Shown: positions 17,858 through 20,790 of the stretch, piece after piece
How positions within the stretch are numbered: the first letter of the stretch is position 1
How the letters are laid out: each line of letters begins with the position of its first letter
Origin: Tilletiopsis washingtonensis
Taxonomy: Eukaryota; Basidiomycota; Exobasidiomycetes; Entylomatales
Assembly (NCBI RefSeq): GCF_003144115.1
Contig: NW_020312000.1
Span: 562,640 to 583,429 of the forward strand
Direction: 5' to 3'
DNA length: 20,790 nt
The notes under the pieces: model-generated
The model's database searches: none
Seen by the model: only the letters and a program-made list of their open reading frames with translations
What the model was told of the DNA's origin: nothing
Translations under genes and position numbers: made by a program

Positions 17858-20782
17858 ATGCCGCGCTTCCTCGTCGATCCGCACCTCGCACGGCTGCCCG
17901 CCGAGGGCGCCACGTCGCTGGCGCCTGCGCCCGCCTCGCGCACGTCGCCCTCGCGCGCACGCAGCTCCCTCAGCACCACGCGGCGCGCTGCCTGCTCCTC
18001 GCCCTCTCGGCGCGCCGCCGGCGCAGCAGCTGCCGCCTCGCCCAGCCGGCCGCGCAACCGGCTGCTCATGCGCACCTCGCCTCCGCCAGCGCCGCTCTTC
18101 GCGCGCAGTGCCGCACCGCAGCCGCCGGCTCTGCCCGCCCGCAGCGAGGCATCAGCCGACGTGCCTGCGCTGCGCACTCTGCGTCCTCTCCGCACCGCCG
18201 CCGCAGCAGCGACGCCCCATCCGAGCGACTCGACCATCATCACATCCTCCCCAGCGGGCGGCGGCGCATCGCGCGCAGCATCAACCAGCTCGCTGCGCTC
18301 CGCCCTCGCGGCAGACGCAGCACTCAGTGCCGCACGCGTGCAGCAGCGCGAAGCACAGACGCACGAGCGCATCGAGCGGCGCACGCGCGTGGGCCGCAGG
18401 GTCAGAGAGGCGCTGGAGAAGTGTGCGCGGGAGCGAGAGGCAGACAACGCGAGCAAGAAGCGCCGCATAGAGACGCCGCCCGCACGAGCCGGCGGGAGCG
18501 GGACAGGGGCCGCCGACGTATCAGTGTGCACCGCAGCCGGCGCGTCCGATGTCGCCACGATGCCGGCCCTGCCTGCTGCCCCAACAATCGACCTGCGTAC
18601 CCTCTCCTCTCGCGCGCCGCGCAGCTCGCCATACGTCACGACGGCGCGGCTCACTCGAGCGGCCAGTCGTGCCGCGAGCGCGAGCTCGGCGGCGCCTTCT
18701 AGTCAAGCAGTCACGGCCAGGGGTGCGTCGGCAGCATCACCTTCTGTCGGCGAGAGGCCCGCAGCGCAGGCAGTCGGCCAGGTATCAGCGGAGAGCTCCG
18801 CCACCAAGGACGCCGCCTCGCGTGCAGCGCGCGCTTGTCGCGAGGTGCAGACGCAGAGCCAGAGCCAACACGAAGAGATGCAGCCTTCCGACAGCCTGCA
18901 ACAGCCGGCCCTCGCTGCCGCGCCGGGACTGCGAGATGCCGCATCTGTGCGATGCGAACTCCCCGCGCCGCCGGCTGTCGAGGGAGGCAGCGCAACGGCC
19001 GCCGCCGCCGCCGCAGTAGCAGAGTCTGTCGCAGCTGCAGAGAGCCTGGCCAGCCACAGTGGCTCGTCACCACAGGCATCCATGCCGCTGGCCGAGGTGT
19101 ATGAGACGAGCTTCAGCTGTCCTCCACGGCTGTGTGCGCGTCTTCGGCCGGCACGCAACAAGGCTGCGCCCTCTAGGAGTGCCACGACGCTTCTTACGCG
19201 TCTCGATGCGACAGCCGGGCCGTCTGTGGCTTCTCGGCCGCCGCCACTCCCGGCAGACGAGCCGGAGGCAACCGGACGCCATTCTGTGCCGTCCAGCGAG
19301 GCGAGCAGCACTGAGTACTCCGACGACATGCGTACCGGCACGACGCAGTTGCCCGCCGATGCTCTGTTTCCCTTTCACGCATTCGACGAGACGCAAGCGC
19401 ACCTGCATGCCTCACACGACGACGACGACGACGACGACGACGCTAGCGACGAGTCTGCCGCTGCCGTCGCCGAGCTCTCTCGCCACGACGTCGCCGCTCC
19501 GACTGCCGAAGCCAAGCTGGCCACGCCGTCATTGCGCCGCCTCGTCCCTGGCGCAAGAAGAGTGCTGGCGTTCGAGACGCCAAACACGCCGGCCGCCGCC
19601 CCTGCTGCTGCTGCTGCTGTTGCTGCTGCTGCCAGTGTGCTACCTCAGGCTGCCCTGGCGATTGACTCGCCATTGCCTCGCACTGTGGCGCAGGAGCGCG
19701 TGCTCGCGTTCGAGACGCCTGCTGGCGAGGCGCGAGGGCGAATGGGAGTGCCGCTCGTCGCTGCAGAGGAGAGTCCGGCGGCAAGCACGCTCGCTCGACG
19801 TCGTCGATCGTCAGGCGCAGCGCCTACTGTGCCGGCGGCTGCGGCTGCGTCGACGGCGACGACGAGCTTGGAAGCGCAAGTCTTCTTGCCTGCTCGTCCT
19901 TGCCTCTTCCATCGTGCTCCGCCCTCTCGCGCTGCCATCCTGGCCGATCTCGATGGCTCAAGGCCACGCACGACAGCGCCTGCCGTCGCTGTGGCGCCCT
20001 TCTCTGCCGCCTGGCGCCGCGCCAACAGCACCGCTGCTCGCAGCAGCGGCATGCGGCACGTCCAGCCGCGGCTTTGGCGCGGCTGGAAGGATATGCAGAG
20101 TGAGTTGTCTGGCCCACGCTCGCGCCTGGGCGGCTCTCGACGTTTTCGTCTTTTGCTCAGACCCACCGCTTGGCCCCACCCCACAGCCTACTTCGTCACG
20201 CCGCCATCGTACACCTACCACGCGGCTGCGCCGTCACGCGCGGCGATGCAAGAGTGGCTTGCTGCTGCTGCTGCTGCTGCTGCGCTCGAGTCGAGCGACT
20301 CGGGCTCCTCTCGCCTCTCGCGCGGCGTAGCTCGCGGCGCTGCTGCACGCTCCTCTGCGCCGTCGGCGGTACGCATGCCACGCTTCGGGCTCTCGACGCT
20401 CGAGCTCGAGGAGGCGGCAGAGGCGGCGGATGAAGTGTCGAGTCTACGTGTCGGCATTCCACGCTCCAGACGCAGAAGCCATCGTGGCGCCGCTTCGGCG
20501 TCGACGTCGACGTCGACGTCGGCAGTGGAGCTCGAGCCTCGCGCAGAGGAGGAGAGTCAGTGGCCCATGCCCGATCTCGGCTCGCCTGCCTCGACCAGCT
20601 GGGCGGCGGGGGCCGCTGCTGCTGCAGCGCACTGCTTCACGCGACAAGGCGCTGCTGCTGCGCGACTCGGCTCCGCCCGAGCAGGCGCAAGCACTACGAC
20701 CGCACAGCAGCAGCAGCCCGACTCGCTCTTCGACTCGCGCGCCAGCGTGCCGTGGGATGATGCCAGCGTGTGGGAGAGGTAA
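17858..20782 (+). CDS. Orphan, mostly disordered Ala/Ser/Arg-rich protein, up to 974 aa
   Basis: One frame of 974 codons runs to TAA 20780-20782. A likely 87-nt intron (20100-20186, GTGAGT to CCACAG) is a multiple of three and has no stop, giving a 945-aa form. I do not recognise a family. Most of the chain is low-complexity Ala, Ser, Pro and Arg. A charged, probably helical segment near residues 155-205 (for example REALEKCAREREADNASKK, followed by KRRIE) looks like a coiled coil with a nuclear-type basic patch. Asp8 sits at 521-528. Conserved-looking short motifs come in pairs: VLAFETP at 569-575 and 615-621; and P-x(5,6)-H-x-A-x-PSRAA at about 679-692 and 782-796. Runs of Ala encoded by GCT and GCC follow. 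Paired short motifs in disordered sequence suggest docking sites, but no function is inferred. The 615-codon antisense frame over this region is a composition artefact. Confidence 0.6.
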   Translation: MPRFLVDPHLARLPAEGATSLAPAPASRTSPSRARSSLSTTRRAACSSPSRRAAGAAAAASPSRPRNRLLMRTSPPPAPLFARSAAPQPPALPARSEASADVPALRTLRPLRTAAAAATPHPSDSTIITSSPAGGGASRAASTSSLRSALAADAALSAARVQQREAQTHERIERRTRVGRRVREALEKCAREREADNASKKRRIETPPARAGGSGTGAADVSVCTAAGASDVATMPALPAAPTIDLRTLSSRAPRSSPYVTTARLTRAASRAASASSAAPSSQAVTARGASAASPSVGERPAAQAVGQVSAESSATKDAASRAARACREVQTQSQSQHEEMQPSDSLQQPALAAAPGLRDAASVRCELPAPPAVEGGSATAAAAAAVAESVAAAESLASHSGSSPQASMPLAEVYETSFSCPPRLCARLRPARNKAAPSRSATTLLTRLDATAGPSVASRPPPLPADEPEATGRHSVPSSEASSTEYSDDMRTGTTQLPADALFPFHAFDETQAHLHASHDDDDDDDDASDESAAAVAELSRHDVAAPTAEAKLATPSLRRLVPGARRVLAFETPNTPAAAPAAAAAVAAAASVLPQAALAIDSPLPRTVAQERVLAFETPAGEARGRMGVPLVAAEESPAASTLARRRRSSGAAPTVPAAAAASTATTSLEAQVFLPARPCLFHRAPPSRAAILADLDGSRPRTTAPAVAVAPFSAAWRRANSTAARSSGMRHVQPRLWRGWKDMQSELSGPRSRLGGSRRFRLLLRPTAWPHPTAYFVTPPSYTYHAAAPSRAAMQEWLAAAAAAAALESSDSGSSRLSRGVARGAAARSSAPSAVRMPRFGLSTLELEEAAEAADEVSSLRVGIPRSRRRSHRGAASASTSTSTSAVELEPRAEEESQWPMPDLGSPASTSWAAGAAAAAAHCFTRQGAAAARLGSARAGASTTTAQQQQPDSLFDSRASVPWDDASVWER
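19418..19441. repeat. GAC trinucleotide repeat, 8 units (Asp8)
   Basis: Eight in-frame GAC codons in the orphan disordered protein encode an uninterrupted Asp tract. Confidence 0.95.
19604..19632. repeat. GCT trinucleotide repeat encoding an Ala tract
   Basis: Imperfect GCT repeats with one GTT encode Ala5-Val-Ala4 in the orphan protein. A similar pure GCT run is found at about 20259-20283. Confidence 0.85.
20259..20283. repeat. GCT trinucleotide repeat, about 8 units
   Basis: A near-perfect GCT run encodes a second Ala tract in the orphan protein, directly after the second PSRAA motif. Confidence 0.9.
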
Positions 20783-20790
20783 AGTATGCG

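Noticed and set aside
16807-18654. Minus-strand open frame of 615 codons covering Not11 exon 1 and the start of the orphan gene
   Set aside because: Only 17598-17143 is coding (Not11 exon 1). The rest is antisense to the orphan gene, Arg/Ala-rich, and open because of high GC.
19567-19716. GCGTTCGAGACGC words resembling a tRNA B box
   Set aside because: Both are codons of the VLAFETP motif in the orphan protein, and no A box or cloverleaf is present.
19059-20330. Plus-strand open frame of 423 codons
   Set aside because: It is the +1 shadow of the orphan gene, with long Leu runs created by reading GCT repeats as CTG.

Overview
The window looks like nuclear DNA of a GC-rich basidiomycete fungus, possibly Ustilaginomycotina, though the species cannot be named. 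The signs are short GT-AG introns (mostly 50-100 nt), CTGAC-like branch points, many exons per gene, tight gene spacing, and typical fungal proteins (Cox6a/Cox13, an amino-acid permease, calnexin, a Not11-like CCR4-NOT subunit). No tRNA, rRNA, CRISPR array or recognisable transposon was found.

Layout: (1) 224-2366, minus strand: a 209-aa multipass membrane protein in three exons with two unusually long introns. (2) 2719-3860, plus: COX13 in six exons, two of them only 9 and 11 nt. (3) 3861-4872: no convincing gene. (4) 4873-6931, minus: an unrecognised protein of about 636 aa carrying two copies of a 35-40 residue module; its 5' end may reach about 7149. (5) 7150-9156: about 2 kb without a convincing gene, ending in the permease promoter. 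(6) 9157-11830, plus: an amino-acid permease in 15 exons, with one splice junction out of phase. (7) 12643-13627, minus: a basic CCDC137-like protein, convergent with the permease. (8) 14168-16388, plus: calnexin in five exons. (9) 16474-17598, minus: a Not11/CNOT11-like protein, convergent with calnexin (85 bp between stops). (10) 17858-20782, plus: a 974-codon, largely disordered orphan protein sharing a divergent promoter with Not11.

These genes do not form a pathway cluster. They are housekeeping functions (respiration, nutrient uptake, ER folding, mRNA decay) next to two orphan proteins. No new multi-gene system is visible. The points most worth a second look are the COX13 micro-exons, the duplicated module in the orphan gene at 4873-6931, the permease junction that breaks phase beside a hairpin-forming intron, the 22-bp minisatellite and duplicated 3' splice region in a calnexin intron, and the paired motifs of the C-terminal orphan gene. 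Exon borders were worked out by hand from reading phase, splice consensus and family knowledge; no database search was possible.
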